In this document: positions 47,001 through 59,183 of the stretch, piece by piece
Position numbering within the stretch: position 1 is the first letter of the stretch
Layout of the letters: each line of letters starts with the position of its first letter
NCBI GenBank assembly: GCA_024734495.1
Contig: JALMQS010000069.1
Coordinates: 782,961-846,960 of the forward strand
Direction of reading: 5' to 3'
From: Forficula auricularia
Taxonomy: Eukaryota > Arthropoda > Insecta > Dermaptera > Forficulidae
Length of the DNA stretch: 64,000 bases
Notes under the pieces: model-generated
Database searches by the model: none
What the model was told of the DNA's origin: nothing
Seen by the model: only the letters and a program-made list of their open reading frames with translations
Made by a program: the position numbers and the translations under genes

Positions 47001-47912
47001 GCACATATACGTACATATTTGGGCGAGAACTTAGCTCTACATTCTATACCTCCCCATTTATCGTTATAAATCATTTTTTTTTCTGATTTTTTGCATTTTT
47101 GAACATTAAGTTTTGAAGTTAAAAACCCAGTTCTTCGAGTTGAAAATAAAACATTTTAAGGGAAGAATTAAAAAAAAAAATAATAATAATTGAATTTTTT
47201 TTATTAAAACTTATTTTTTCATTCATATTTTTTTCATTCTCGTATAATTATGGAAGAGGGTAGGATGTCAAAATCTCCTCCGAATTGTTGAAATCACTCT
47301 CTCAATTTTTTACAATTTTAATTATTCAACATTTTTTAATAAATTCTTTCTCTGGCCACCCAGCGAGTCAGGATTGCTTGATTATTTAATTTATTTATGT
47401 TACAACCCACTGAGATTTTAATACAAATTATATTATTCATATATTAAAATTAAAAATTAAATAAAAAATTAAATTTCCATTAATTCATTTGAAATTTAAA
47501 TTTATATTTATTACTTGGATTCGCTCTAACCTTTCGTGCATGCGATCGGTGACTACCATTTCACATACTACCTGTGGAATTTGCTGACATTGTACTTATT
47601 AATTTGAAAGTTTATAATAGGTAAATAAAACCCTCTAATTAGCGAACTATACCGGATGTGACACTTCATCTCTCATTTAGTGCTCTTCATTTCATCATCA
47701 TTCATTTTGTTTTTTTTTGTTTTTTATGTTAAAAATAAAAAGTAGGTATATGGGGTTTTTTTATCAATTTTTCCCTTACCAAAATAAGGAGTGAGAAAAA
47801 TATGTAATAAATTAAAAATAATGGGCATTCGATAGTCCGAAGCTTTTCCTTTGTAATTAAAACATTTGTTGTTTTTTTGTATTGGATAATAAAGGTCATT
47901 ATTTATTTATTT
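47001..47912. other. AT-rich spacer
   Basis: No gene, inverted repeat or repeat-family match could be supported here. Confidence 0.4.
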
Positions 47913-48523
47913 AATAGGTAAATAAGGGCAAGTTTTTATGTGTGACTTTTTTATTTATCAGCCAACGTTTCGTCGACTTTGCCGACTTCTTCATGACTTC
48001 AAATAGTCATGCCACACATTTGTCTACATTTTCTTTTTATCATTGTTACCAGTGAAGACCATCAGAACACAAATTTCAAAAAATATTTGGCACATTCACA
48101 TAAGCAATTTTTCCTTCTATTCTTTAAATTACTAATTACACTAGACAAAACGAAATACATAAAATGAAGAAACACTGTTTTTTAAAACAATAGAATAGAA
48201 TTCCCTTTTTTTTATTATTATATTTTATTATTATATAAAAAAAAGAAAATTCTATTAAAAATACAGTGTTTCCTCATTTTATATATTTCTGTTTTTGTCT
48301 AGTGTAATTAGTAATTTAAAAAATAGAAGGAAAAATTGTTTATGTGAATGTGCAAAATATTTTTTGAAATTTGTGTTTCTGATGGTCTTCACTGTTAACG
48401 AAGATAATTTAGACGAATGTGTGGTATGACTATTTGAAGCCCTGAAGAAGTCGGCAAAGTTGACGAAACGTTGCCTGATAAATAAAAAAGCCTCACATAA
48501 AAACATGTCCTTATTTTCCTATT
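47913..48523. mobile_element. Fold-back element with ~290-300-bp arms and hammerhead-like motifs
   Basis: The arms 47913-48216 and 48237-48523 are near-complete inverted copies. Near each outer end lies [C/A]TGAAGAAGTC, a loop and GACGAAACGTTG (48442-48470 plus; 47966-47994 minus), followed by TGATAAATAAAAAA. By analogy with Penelope-like elements this is a likely non-autonomous derivative. Confidence 0.75.
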
Positions 48524-49261
48524 ATAAACTTTCAAATTAATACAAATTATGGACGGAAATCTTGTTCATGACCATGATTTTTAAATTTAATTGTAGATTC
48601 GTAGTGATGTAGGAAAAATATTTTATTCAAAAACAAAAATTAATCCTAGTTGAACGTTTCTTCCATGTTTCGATTTCATCAGAAACTTAGATTCTATGAT
48701 TTTTTCAACAAATATGAAAAATTAAAAATCCTTCTGAATTCAATAGCACTGCCTGTGTGTACTGCAATGTTCGCTACCAAGCGTACCAAATAATTAGGTT
48801 ACAAAAATATTGCTTTATTAATGAAAATGTTTCTCGTTAATGACAGAGGTAACCTAATTTATTTAGATCAAAATCCGATGGTATTATCTGATTTTTTTTC
48901 ATACAGTTCTCATCATAAATTTTTAATTAAACTTCCCATCCCAGGTTGTTGTTTTTTTTTTTTGTATTCGAATGAAAATAGCTGATAAAGCAAACAAATT
49001 TGGTGGGAATTCGGGACGGGAATAATTGAATACATTTTCAGAGATTATCAATTTTCTAATAAAAAGCAGATAACTATATTAATTTGGCGGTAGAAAAAAA
49101 AATAGAGATTTACATCGATAAATGACAAAAGCAATTGACATTTTGAAAATTACAACAAAAATTCAAAACCTATTTTTTCTTTTCTTTAATTATTTATTAT
49201 TCTTTTAACTTCAAGCGATATTATTTATTACACAAATGAAATCAATTTAATAGTTTTGATA
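48524..49261. other. AT-rich spacer
   Basis: AGGTTACAAAAATATTGCTT (48796) and AATGACAGAGGTAACCTAAT (48839) form a short inverted pair. Otherwise nothing could be supported. Confidence 0.4.
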
Positions 49262-49945
49262 GATTATTACTTTACCATACAGAGTATTGTCAAGTATTGT
49301 AATCGTGCATGGAAAAAGTGTTTTTTTGCTTTGTTTTTTCGAAATATCTCAAAAACGCCTGAAACTATTTTCAATAAAAAAAATTGTGCGAAAACTTGGC
49401 ATTTCGTTCTACAAAAAAGTGTTAATAAGTGAACATCGAAAAAATTATATTTTTCGAGATAATAACTGTTTTTAAAAAATATCTGTTAGTACGTTAGTCT
49501 GTGCATTACCAAATTTTTGTAGTCGAGCTAGCTCAAAAACTAGCGTAAATATCAAAACGAAATTTCACATGTAGCTTTGGTGCATTGAGATTAAGAGCTT
49601 ATTAGATTTTGCTTGAAATCGAACTCAAAATTAAAGGGGGCGGGGGCTAAATATTAAAATTACGAGTATATGATTTTCAAACTAAAAAAACCCAAGAAAA
49701 ATGAAATATAAAAGACCTTTTGACCCTATCCCTCCCCCATTTCGAGCGGTTAGTTTCTGCATATTTAGTGTTCTGGAAGCCCACTGATAATGTATACAAA
49801 ATTTGGTTGAGTTTGGTCCAAGGGTCTATATTTTCATCTCTTGCCCCCCCCCCCTAAATGATTATAAATGATTTTATTAAATATTAAATTTAAGAGAGGG
49901 GCCAGGCGTATGGTAAAGTCATGTGGATGGCCACATCAGTTTATT
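49262..49945 (-). repeat. Dispersed repeat family A, copy 4
   Basis: It runs from TACTTTACCATACAGAGTAT to GGATGGCCACATCAG with a single internal unit (TTTCTGCATATTTAGTGTTC), the shortest array of the four long copies. Confidence 0.8.
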
Positions 49946-50323
49946 TTTATTTATTCTTTATAGCTGTTAACTAAACCTGCGTTTAACATCTTGGTGTAGT
50001 ATAATTTTATTTAATCTTAGAAAATACCTAAGATATCAAAACTGATCTTATTTGTCGTTAATAAGGAGATTTATGGCTTTTTTTCTCATAATTCTAAGTT
50101 AAGCTACTTTTGAATCCAAACAGGTGCAAAAATCACTTAAAAATGCGAAATTCGGGGCCTTTTCACACCGGTATTTCAAAGTGAATTAAACTTAAAACAT
50201 TTACCACAATTCTAAAAAAAAAACTTTTCAAAGATACCTCACATCTCACTATAAAAAATAATTACATTTTGAAGCCTACGAAATTTTTTATTCGATTAAT
50301 ATTTTAATAACATTATTAATTTT
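49946..50323. other. Spacer
   Basis: AT-rich, with nothing recognised. Confidence 0.4.
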
Positions 50324-50595
50324 GAGTGGATATCGATGAGGCAGTCTAAAAAAAAGATAATTTACACTATCTTTGTATTAATAAAACCGACGTTTCGGAG
50401 GCTATTCCTTCCTTCTTCAAGGGTTTTGAAAAGTCAGTGAAGGAAATCCAATGCGACATTCCTCTCTGTCTCCTCTTTCAGTGGCTTTTCAAAACCCTGA
50501 AGAAGGAGGGAATAGCCTCCGATACGTCGGTTTTATGAATAAAAAGATAGTGTAAATTATCTTCTTTTTTTAGACTGCCTCATCGATATTCACTC
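50324..50595. mobile_element. Fold-back element with ~120-bp arms and hammerhead-like motifs
   Basis: The arms 50324-50443 and 50473-50595. CTGAAGAAGGAGG...CCTCCGATACGTCGGT (50497-50526) and its mirror with CCGAAACGTCGG (50391-50420) show the same order of parts as the 38.5- and 48-kb elements. The GAAA has become GATA in one arm. Confidence 0.75.
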
Positions 50596-51181
50596 AATTT
50601 CACTTCCGTCTCCAAAAATTATTCCAATCTTATTATTATTTTTATTTTAAATGAATACACATATCTTGTATATATCAAGTAGGATTGTTACGAAGGTGGG
50701 TTTACCGGAACCGTAAATTTTAAATTTGATTTGTCGGAATCGGAGTCGGAGCCCGAGCCAGAGTCGGAGTAGAAGAGAGAGATGTATTTAACTAACTGTT
50801 AAGGACAGGCCTAATGAAATAATAGAAAAATTAATCAGTAGTCAGTCTCTTTAATCAGTTAAATATAAATAATAATACACATACGTAAGTAGAATAACAT
50901 GCAACAATAGAAAAATGAGGGGACTCCCCGGCCGAGAAGTCAAAAATTGTAGTTGGGCGCTCTGGCTTGCCGCGGACGAATCTTTCTACCTTCGTTATAA
51001 CCTCCGATTCAAAATGATCGGAGCCGAAGTCCTAGCCGGAGGTGTAAAATCAATCGGAAGTTCCGACCTTTCGGAGTCGGGGTCGAAGCTCCGTAACATC
51101 CCTAATATCAAGTTTGGGAGCTAAATTGCTCTGACAGACGAATACATAGACAAACAGACAGTTATTGTAATGATAAGTTAT
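50596..51181. other. Spacer; 50700-51120 GC-richer
   Basis: GATTTGTCGGAATCGGAGTC...GGAGCCCGAGCCAGAGTCGG shows short GGAGTC-type repetition, and CCGGAGCCGAAGTCCTAGCC resembles it. This is a simple-sequence region and the 69-codon ORF across it is compositional. Confidence 0.45.
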
Positions 51182-51749
51182 ATAAAGAAAGTAAAGAAAA
51201 TTTTGAAAATTTTAGAAACTTTTTAAAATTTAAAATACTATAGTCCAAGAGCTGGTGACACATTTTGACTACGGATTTGACCCAACTAGAAATAATCCGT
51301 AATAGTACCGTCTATGATAGTTGTACAGACTTTAGCAGGTGGACCAGGTACTGCCCATGGTGTGAGTGCGGTAAAAAATAGCATATCTTTTTTTCATGTT
51401 GTAAAAATACACTTTGGGTGGTCTGGTTCCACGTCCCACCACTCAAATGGTCTGGGGGTGAATATATTATGTTTATAATTGACTATAAATTATAATTTTT
51501 ATAATTTCATTGTGGGTCAAAAATATTTTTTAACACATATGTATTTTTTACCGCACTCACACCACAGTACCTGGTCCGCCTGCTACAGCCAGCCAGACTG
51601 GCCATTCCCTCTACAACTATCATAGACGGTACTATTACCCATTATTTCTAGTTGGGTCAAATCCGTAGTCAAAATGTGTCACCAGCTCTTGGATTACTAG
51701 GTAATTTTAAAAAGTTTCTTAAATTTTTTCAAAATTTTCTTTACTTTAT
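51182..51749. mobile_element. Fold-back element with ~210-bp arms
   Basis: The arms 51182-51392 and 51539-51749 are inverted copies (ATAAAGAAAGTAAAG outside; GACACATTTTGACTACGGAT; ACCAGGTACTG; GAGTGCGGTAAAAAAT inside). No hammerhead-like core and no coding are seen. Confidence 0.85.
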
Positions 51750-51997
51750 TTAAAATGTTTCACCAAGAACCCACACCATTCTCCCTTAACAAAATCGATA
51801 AATTATGCTTGTCTTAATTTTTTGAGGATAAATCTTTGTACTGTGTCCACCATAATTCTTTCAAACCAAAATTGCCAACTCATATTAGACAGGACAGGAT
51901 ATATACTGTGTTTAATTATACAATTCTATTAAATTCTTAAAATATTCATTTTCGTTTCCCTTGAATAATTTTATTAAAATCCGAGTAGAGCGTAGAG

Positions 51998-52060
51998 CAG
52001 GGGTGACGATCCATTTTACCCCTGGCACACCTTTCCACCCCTTTTGCTTTCCCGAGGCGC
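51998..52060 (+). mobile_element. hAT-like terminus (fragment)
   Basis: CAGGGGTGACGATCC...CCCCTGGCACACC has the look of a hAT end. No partner end was found. Confidence 0.45.
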
Positions 52061-53254
52061 CTCGAGCACTGTGTGTATTAATAAATTTATGGAATTCTCA
52101 TAGTTAATTGGTGAGCCTGGAATTAAATCAATCATAAAACTTAAATCTATTACGTCGCGTTGCTCGGGTGCCGAGAGAAAATCCTCTGGGCTGGCTCAGA
52201 TGCTACGACGCGACACCTTCGCTTGTTTTATTGATGCAATTGAAAATATTTAACCTCGAGACTGGAAGTCACTCTTGATTAAAATCTACAAATTTACGAA
52301 ATATATATTACTGTTAAATACAATTTAATAGAAACAATTTTTGTTCATTGCAATTCCCAGATTTTTGAATTTTCTAATCATCATATTCATTAAACAAGAA
52401 CTCATTTAAGGGAGTTCGAAACAGCTTATCTATCTGGTTAATCTTCGAAAAAATCTTTTGTATTTCAACAGAGTGACAACGTCTGCCTACTAAATTTTTT
52501 AACAAAAAAATGTTAATAATGAGGTTAATTTCAAATAAGAATCTTTGTTTTGATAATATTAATAAAAAGAATATTGAGATAAATTTTTTATCATTACAAA
52601 AACATTTATTTACACAAAAACGATTTCAAGAAATAGAGTTGGAATTCTACACTAGTGCTTTTCTTATATTCTGTTGGCTGCAAATAACTTTTTATTTTTA
52701 CATTTATGAATAACTAATTAACTACACTGTCAAATCTATTGAAAAATGTATCATTCTATTCATAAAAGCTGAATTATTGATCTGTATAAATTTGTTGAAA
52801 ATGGTATAATTTGTATAGAAGCTATAGCCCTTTTAAAAGCTCGGTCCATTTACTTCCATGTTAAAGGACAATTTTCAATAATACATTTCTCGGTAATGGA
52901 TCAGACGTTCAACTTCAAATTTTGGGAATAAATATTTAATACATCAATGATTCGATGGTAAAAATTTGAGCATTTTCTTATAAAAATGATAAACCCGAAC
53001 CCCCTTAACGAGAATACTGTTGTTAAAAAAGCAGCAGTTATCATGAAGAATAATTTTTCTTCTAAAATGAATATTATACAAGTTTTTCTTATTACTAACC
53101 CGATTCTTGGAATCTATTTAGATTTCTTTTCCCCAGGATTGATGTTATTAGTACAAAATATTAAAATTTTCCAAAATCATATGAAACTTTAGAAAGCACC
53201 CTAAAAATGAATTTATAACCAATAAGAAAAATTTTAATACTTTCTAAACACCAC
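52061..53254. other. Spacer without supported gene
   Basis: TTACGTCGCGTTGCTC (52150) and GCTACGACGCGAC (52202) form an imperfect GC inverted pair. The rest is AT-rich with short meaningless ORFs. Confidence 0.4.
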
Positions 53255-53700
53255 ATAGTAAAAGACACTTTGTGTCGTATTAATATTAATTAAAGAAAAT
53301 AAATATTAATATTTCTCTAAAAGATAAACTTTGAAAGTCTTTGAAAGTCTATTTAATTTATTTATATACTCTATATTTATATAATTGATCAAAAAGAAAA
53401 AAATATTCTTAAAGAGATAGAAACTTTATAAACATATGAAACTTTTTATACAGCCTCCATTGATATTGATAATTAAAAAAGAAAAAAAATTAATTATTTC
53501 CCAAAAACGTTGGAAATTTTCTAAACACTCTAAAGTCTTTTTATACGCCCTCTATTGATATTTGTAATCAAAAATAAAAAAAAAATTAATATTTCTTAAA
53601 AACGATGGAAACATTATAATCATCCTATAAGAGACATTTTATACATCCTCTAGTGATATTTTTTTTCAAAATAAAAAAATAGATTAATATTTCGTGAAAA
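53255..53700 (+). repeat. Degenerate tandem array, ~95-bp period
   Basis: TTATACAGCCTCCATTGATA (53448), TTATACGCCCTCTATTGATA (53541) and TTATACATCCTCTAGTGATA (53639) head successive units that continue TTAATATTTCTTAAAAACGATGGAAA. One or two more decayed units precede them. Confidence 0.8.
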
Positions 53701-54640
53701 TAACTCAAACCTAGCTTACATCAATGAAGAATTTTTCGAAATTTTAATTAATTTTGTTTGTTTTGAGTTGGGGGCCATACATCCATAAATAGAACAACAT
53801 ATCCGTATCTGACAAGGACGTCTCAACAAAATTGCCTCTTATGTATCTGCTAAAGTGTTCCTCATTAAATATTATAGCTAGCGATTTAAATAAATATAGT
53901 CAAATTAATATTAAAATCTCTACTCGATAAAATCTCCAAATTCCAAAAAAACAAAAAACATGTCTGGAATATTAAAGCATATGCATACAGAAATTATTGA
54001 TTAATAAATAGAATACCTATTAATTTATGAGTCATTATGAAAGCGAATTTTTTATTTTATATATTTACTTAAATGATGTAATTGAGCGAAACGTGTTTGA
54101 TCCAACCAACTAGTAGGTCAAACAAGAAACAGCCTGCTACTGTCCAGACAGAAGCCATTACGTAAAAATATTTATTTTTCTAGTTCAGGGTCGTAAAGAT
54201 AATATAAAAACCCCTAAAAATATTCCTTTACTTCACGGGTTTATTTATTTATTAATTCATCTACTTTGAACTTTTTATTTACTTGAATTGTCTTTGATAT
54301 TTACATATAATGGAGGAAATGGTGAAAACTCTTCAAAACATCGGCAAATTTTAGCGATTTGGCAATTTTATGTCAGCATAAAGTTTGAGTTGTAAAGTAG
54401 AAACTTAGTACAGAAATACAGTTTATTATTAAAAATATATGACAAATTAAGCTACAACGGTTCATTAGCTGTATAACAATTAAATTTTTCTGATTTTCTG
54501 CATTTTCAAACTGAAATTTCTAACGAACGCCCAAGATCAAATTAATTTTTTTGTTTTGGAAATATAATAATTTTGGCAATAGAACGAGCTTCCTTGAGTC
54601 TTTCGTTTTTGAGTTAACGCGATATAAATATATGGTAGCA
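53701..54640. other. AT-rich spacer with one family J motif
   Basis: A family J motif (AGTTTGAGTTGTAAAGTAGA) lies at 54382. No gene is supported. Confidence 0.4.
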
Positions 54641-55066
54641 TATATATGTTGCAATAAAACCCGTTTATAGTAAGAACGGGTTCTTACTAGTTAAAACTCG
54701 TTTCACAGAATACCTTTGTGGCAACTAGAATTTACTGATGTTGGTTGAGTTTGGTTCAAAGATTCTTCATTTTTGACCTCCCGTCTCATTTTAGTGTTTA
54801 CTTTCAAAATTCTTTGAACGAAAATGTCAAAAATTACATCCTCTACAACTTTGCTTCTACTTTTTGATATTTTCGTTTAAGCATTTTTGAAAATAAACAC
54901 CGAAAATGATGCGGAAGGTCAAAAATGAAGATTCTAGAACTTTGAACCAAACACAACCAACATCAGAACATTCTAGTTGCCACAAAGGTATTTAGTGAAA
55001 CGCGTTTTAACTAGTAAGAGCCCGTTCTTACTAAAAATGGGGTTTGACTGCAACATATTTATATAA
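54641..55066. mobile_element. MITE E, copy 2
   Basis: Same arms as 32775-33193 (TATATATGTTGCAATAAAAC; GGTTGAGTTTGGTTCAAAG; complement at the right). Relative to copy 1 the loop is inverted, meaning the palindromic element integrated in the other orientation. Confidence 0.85.
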
Positions 55067-55267
55067 ATCTTCACGTTTCAAACATTTCTCAACACAAATA
55101 AGAATAAAAATTACTTCAACATTTTCAAGTGAATCAATCATTTAAGTGAAATATCTTAATTTTTCCTCTATAAATGGCACATTTTCTTGAAGCGAAAATA
55201 TTATTATTATACATATAAAGTATTTATTTCATTAATATAAAAATAAAATATAAAAATACTCTACTGT

Positions 55268-55470
55268 TAGTTGTTGAACTCTTTCCCAACTGCTACAACG
55301 AATATTCTTACCCCTTAAAGTTAGATGAATTCTCGAAACATACAAAAGCGGTCGATTTCACTTTTTAAACTCGCTCTCAATTATTTTAACTGTCTAGAAC
55401 TATGGTAACCCTAACTCGTTTTTAATAGATATTCTTCTTTGATTATAATTATTTATTTATTTAGATGATT
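55268..55470 (+). repeat. Dispersed repeat family M, copy 1
   Basis: CTGTTAGTTGTTGAACTCTT and TTTCACTTTTTAAACTCGCT and GTCTAGAACTATGGTAACCC align in order with 62585-62780. Confidence 0.75.
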
Positions 55471-55604
55471 TTCCCCGGAGACGGATTGATAGATAATAAA
55501 TTGAGGATTGAATAGAAGGCAGTCCAAGAATAAATTCTCAATGAAAGAATATTTTTTTGAATTAAATTGTAATTTGCATTCAAAAATGTCCTCCGATGCC
55601 TCCA

Positions 55605-55850
55605 ATTTCTACATCATCATCATCATCATTGAGTACAGAGTCCTAAGACTGGTTTGATACAACCACCCGTCTCCACTCAGCTCTGTCCCATGCCAGCCAG
55701 CTCTTTGACCTCTCTAAATGTCTCGCATCCCATATCCCTAATTATTTGGTCGAAATATTCTTATCTGGGCCTTTTCTTCCCCTCCAAAATATTCCTAAAC
55801 AATCCCCCATGTCTTAGTATGTGACCCAGACTTCCTCAGACTCTTCTATA
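55605..55850 (-). mobile_element. LINE 3'-end fragment with (ATG)n tail
   Basis: On the minus strand it runs through GGCTGGCATGGGACAGAGCT and GTTGTATCAAACCAGTCTTA to a terminal (ATG)n run (ATGATGATGATGATG, 55613-55630). A short tandem tail instead of poly(A) is usual for RTE-type LINEs. I recognise this 3' sequence type from insect genomes. No open reading frame is preserved. Confidence 0.6.
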
Positions 55851-57124
55851 AAGTTCTTATTTCTCCGATTCTTTCAAGAACTTTTTCATTTGTAATTCCA
55901 ACCATTTCTAAATCTAAATTAATTATTTTTATAAAGTAGATAGAACATTTATTGGAAAGTTTTCTTTTTATAATTTTTGAACCGACTTTGATAGTTTTTG
56001 ATGCACTTCGAAATAGAAACTTGGTTAAAAATAGCTAAAAAATATGGCAAGCTTTTGGCCTAAATCGACATACCTCTTGTATCCCTTTTCTTGAAGGTAG
56101 AGGGGATATTTTTTCTCAAAAATGATTTTAAAGTGTTTTTTTTAATTACTCTGTTCAATAAGTATTACAAATTCTGTGAGGTGTTTTTTTTTATCTCAAT
56201 CAAAACACTATTGAGGGGGTTAATTTGAAATTAGAAATTCGTTAAGATGATTTCAAAGAAGATGAGGTTGTAAGTAAAAGTTGAGAGGTGCACACACTAG
56301 TTGATTTATCACTTTGATCTTAATTTCTATTCTTCTTGAGTTTGAGCTTTGCCACATGCTAGAATCTTTTAATATCACGGTTAATTTTCTTAGCACATAT
56401 TTATATAATAGTCGAGAATTTATTTTGATAATATTCAGTTAATAGTATAAAGGTAAACGACCGATTCAACATATAAACAACTTTAGAATAACAAATTGCT
56501 TTTTTCTCAAGTCTGAATTACGATAGAAATAATCTATAGGTATGATCTATATTTATTTTAGATGGCGAAAGGCGGTTTTCAATTTCTTGAGAGCGATTTG
56601 CCACCCACTCACTCGAATGATAGAAGGTGAACTTTGGTTTCCATATAAAATAAACGGAATCTATTTCGAACACCTGAACCCAATTTATAGAGGAAAATAT
56701 AAATTTCCATCATGTTACCAAATTCAAAAATATATTTTTTTGCAAACACACAAGCACATAAATAGAAAGGGGAAAGATTCCTTGAGGTGACGGATTTCGA
56801 GATTTTTCTTTGGAGAAACGCCTTTCAAAATGTGGTCCGCTACAGATCATTTGTCGTTCTATTTATTAAAAATTACATAGAAGAGGAAAAATTTATTAGT
56901 TGTTTTTAAATATTGAAAAAATACAAATCTTTTATAAAACAATCTTAAAAACGTTTTCAAGATTGTTTTCTAAAGATTTTTATTTTTTAATATTTAAAAT
57001 TATAGTTTCAAAAAGGCTTCGTTCATCATTACTTTAATTTTAAATCCAATTCTAAATTGAAGTAAAAAGTGAAAACTTTTCAAGACTCGGAACACTTTCT
57101 TTGAATTTTAGTAATATGGCAATT
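55851..57124. other. Spacer without supported gene
   Basis: ATTTTTGAACCGACTTTGAT (55973) is a family L start fragment. An 82-codon ORF at 56542-56790 (+) has no recognisable domain. Confidence 0.4.
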
Positions 57125-57287
57125 TTTAGAGCGTTTCAACCCTTATTTCTGGAGTGCTTTTCAAGTGCAGATTGAAGTCTTAAGATAGACTGAAGCGTAA
57201 ATTTAGGTTTTACATTATTTTTTTTAGACCCTTATAAGATCAAGGCAATTTGACCAACGTATAAAATCTAATATTCAAATTTAAATA

Positions 57288-57625
57288 CAACCCCTCAAAT
57301 CCGAACCCCGGAAATCCGAAATCCTGGGAAATCCGAACGAGTTTTTTTTGACAAATTTAAGTTTGGCTAGGTGTTTTCCCGAACTCTAGGCTAGGCCAAA
57401 GCTTCTTCCAAGATCTCCGCAGTAAGTTCCCACTTGTATTTTGCCACGATTTTGCAACCCAGTAAATAACTTCTTTTATTGTAACTTTCTTCAGCTTCTC
57501 AAGGATAGAAAGAGAACCATTTTCTTCAATAAGATATCCAAACCACCAGCTTTCGAATAATACGAACAAATTGAAATCCTAACAGGCTACAGCTCCAATT
57601 AGTTCGGATTTGTGGGGTTTCACTG
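57288..57625 (-). mobile_element. Deleted pogo/Tigger-type transposon, 338 bp
   Basis: The ends CAACCCCTCAAATCCGAAC and (reverse) CAGTGAAACCCCACAAATCC are inverted repeats, the left with a short deletion, each flanked by TA. The interior holds a transposase fragment on the minus strand. Confidence 0.85.
57357..57569 (-). pseudogene. Tigger/jerky-type DDE transposase C-terminal fragment
   Basis: The 70-codon frame contains VTIKEVIYWVAKSWQNTSGN then LLRRSWKKLWP, which matches the 'it..dai.wia.aW..v...ti..cW.k' region that follows the DDE domain in Tigger/jerky proteins. The catalytic and DNA-binding parts are missing. Strictly a relic of the surrounding element. Confidence 0.85.
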
Positions 57626-58110
57626 TAATTCCATCTTCGAGCTTTCAAAAAATTGACCGGTAAATATTGCCAGAAAAAATGTAGTAAATCGCACTATGAC
57701 ATTTTCTATATATTTTTTGCTTTCCATTGATACTAAATTTATGAAGAAAATGTATTATCGTAAGTGAAAAAATATTTTAATAAAATATTTTTAATAAAAT
57801 ATTTTTTTATTAAAAATAGCATTGCCAGGATATGGCAACCACCCCAGGTTTTGTTTATCTATACATTTTATTGTAAAAAAAATATATATTTAATTAGGTA
57901 AAAGGATGCGAGGGGTGTCGGATTTAAGTCGGGATCTTGTACTAAAAGTATAGAAAATCGACATATAATTTCAGAATTAATTAGTCAAGAATTATTTTTA
58001 AAAATACTGGTCTTATCAGTGTCCAGAAAAAAATTTCCGCTCCATTATATCTTAAGACTTCACTCTGCACTTGAAAACGACTCCTGAAATAGGAGTCGAA
58101 ACCTCGTGTA

Positions 58111-58845
58111 TTCTGATGAATTGATTTCATTAAATTGTGTAATCTAAGTGATTTTAGCAGAAATATCTTTCTTAATAATCAACTCAATAACCGAAACATT
58201 AAATCTTCAACACTAGGTCTTGTGTGAAAAATATTTTTAAATTCAGAATTAAACTTTTTCGATGTCGCATCAGCCGATGAGGATGTAAATTTGTGTTTAT
58301 TATTATTCGATAAGGCATCTGTGCAAGTAAGTCTCCGTGTGGCGCACTAACAAGTAGTATAGAAATACGCGCATCAGATATGCACCCTCAGAAACAGACG
58401 GAAAGCTTTCGTTCGCTGCCACATTCAGGGACAACAAGTCAAATCAGCAAATGCTTTTTTTAGACACCCATCCGGAAACTTAAATGGAAAGTAGGAGGAG
58501 GAGGAGGGGAGGGGGATTATAAATTTGCCAGTTGCAAGTTAGATTCTAGTCGATTTTTTTCTATTTATCATGAATAATGCCAACTTTTAACTTTTCCCGA
58601 ATTTGTTTTAATTTTTTTATTTTATCCATTGCGTAGCTCTCTGAAGGATAAGTATTTGTTTCGGTCAGATAAGTTAAGACAGCTTTGAACGACCGCCACC
58701 CTCCAAAAAATATATTCATATCATGGTCACAACGAAAGTTAATCAAATTGAAATTTTGAATTAGATCGATCATCAAAAGATTCTGATAAAAATATCTAAT
58801 TGAAAAGATTTTGTTTTGCCGAAAGTAGCAGAGTTGTTGATTCAT
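58111..58845. other. Spacer ending in a family K module
   Basis: The last 47 bases (ATTGAAAAGATTTTGTTTTG, CCGAAAGTAGCAGAG) are the K-type module placed directly before the family C element. No gene is supported upstream. Confidence 0.5.
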
Positions 58846-58871
58846 AAAGAGAAATCAAAGAGGGTTTACTA

Positions 58872-59183
58872 CTTAGACCATGAAATATATAGACACGCCC
58901 TGGTGTCGATTTGGTGAGGCCAACATCTCCTAGAGAACTTGACGTCATCTGTAGGTAGGAACACCCAGAAATAGCATGGCCACTATAGGAATTATTATAC
59001 ATTGAGATAAATTTATCGTAGTTTAGATTATTTATTTTGGATTCCAATAATCGCAAATTAATATTAAATTAATATAACCAAAATATTTATGCGAGAACGT
59101 GACGTCATCTGTAGGCGATGTTGGCCTCACTTCACTCTGTGTGGAGAGTAGCAGAGGCGTGTCTATATATTCCATGGTCTAAG
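58872..59183. mobile_element. MITE, 312 bp, perfect 8-bp target duplication
   Basis: The inverted ends CTTAGACCATG.AATATATA and complement (~28 bp) are flanked by GTTTACTA on both sides (58864-58871, 59184-59191). A second inverted pair AACGTGACGTCATCTGTAGG lies inside. An 8-bp duplication fits hAT or P-type. There is no coding. Confidence 0.9.

Larger units (their letters stand above)
57125..58110. mobile_element. Fold-back element with hammerhead-like motif, interrupted by a pogo-type element
   Basis: The outer arms (GCTTTTCAAGTGCAGATTGA at about 57158-57177; CACTCTGCACTTGAAAACGA at 58061-58080) are inverted copies. The right arm has CTTGAAAAC, a perfect GACTCC/GGAGTC stem and GAAACCTCG (58070-58105). 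A fragment of the same family lies at 40560-40700. Confidence 0.65.

Noticed and set aside
55613..55630. Simple ATG/CAT microsatellite as an independent feature
   Set aside because: Better explained as the 3' tail of the adjoining LINE fragment.
56542..56790. 82-codon ORF downstream of a good ATGGCGAAAGG context
   Set aside because: The frame of that ATG stops after 22 codons, and the longer frame has no recognisable domain.
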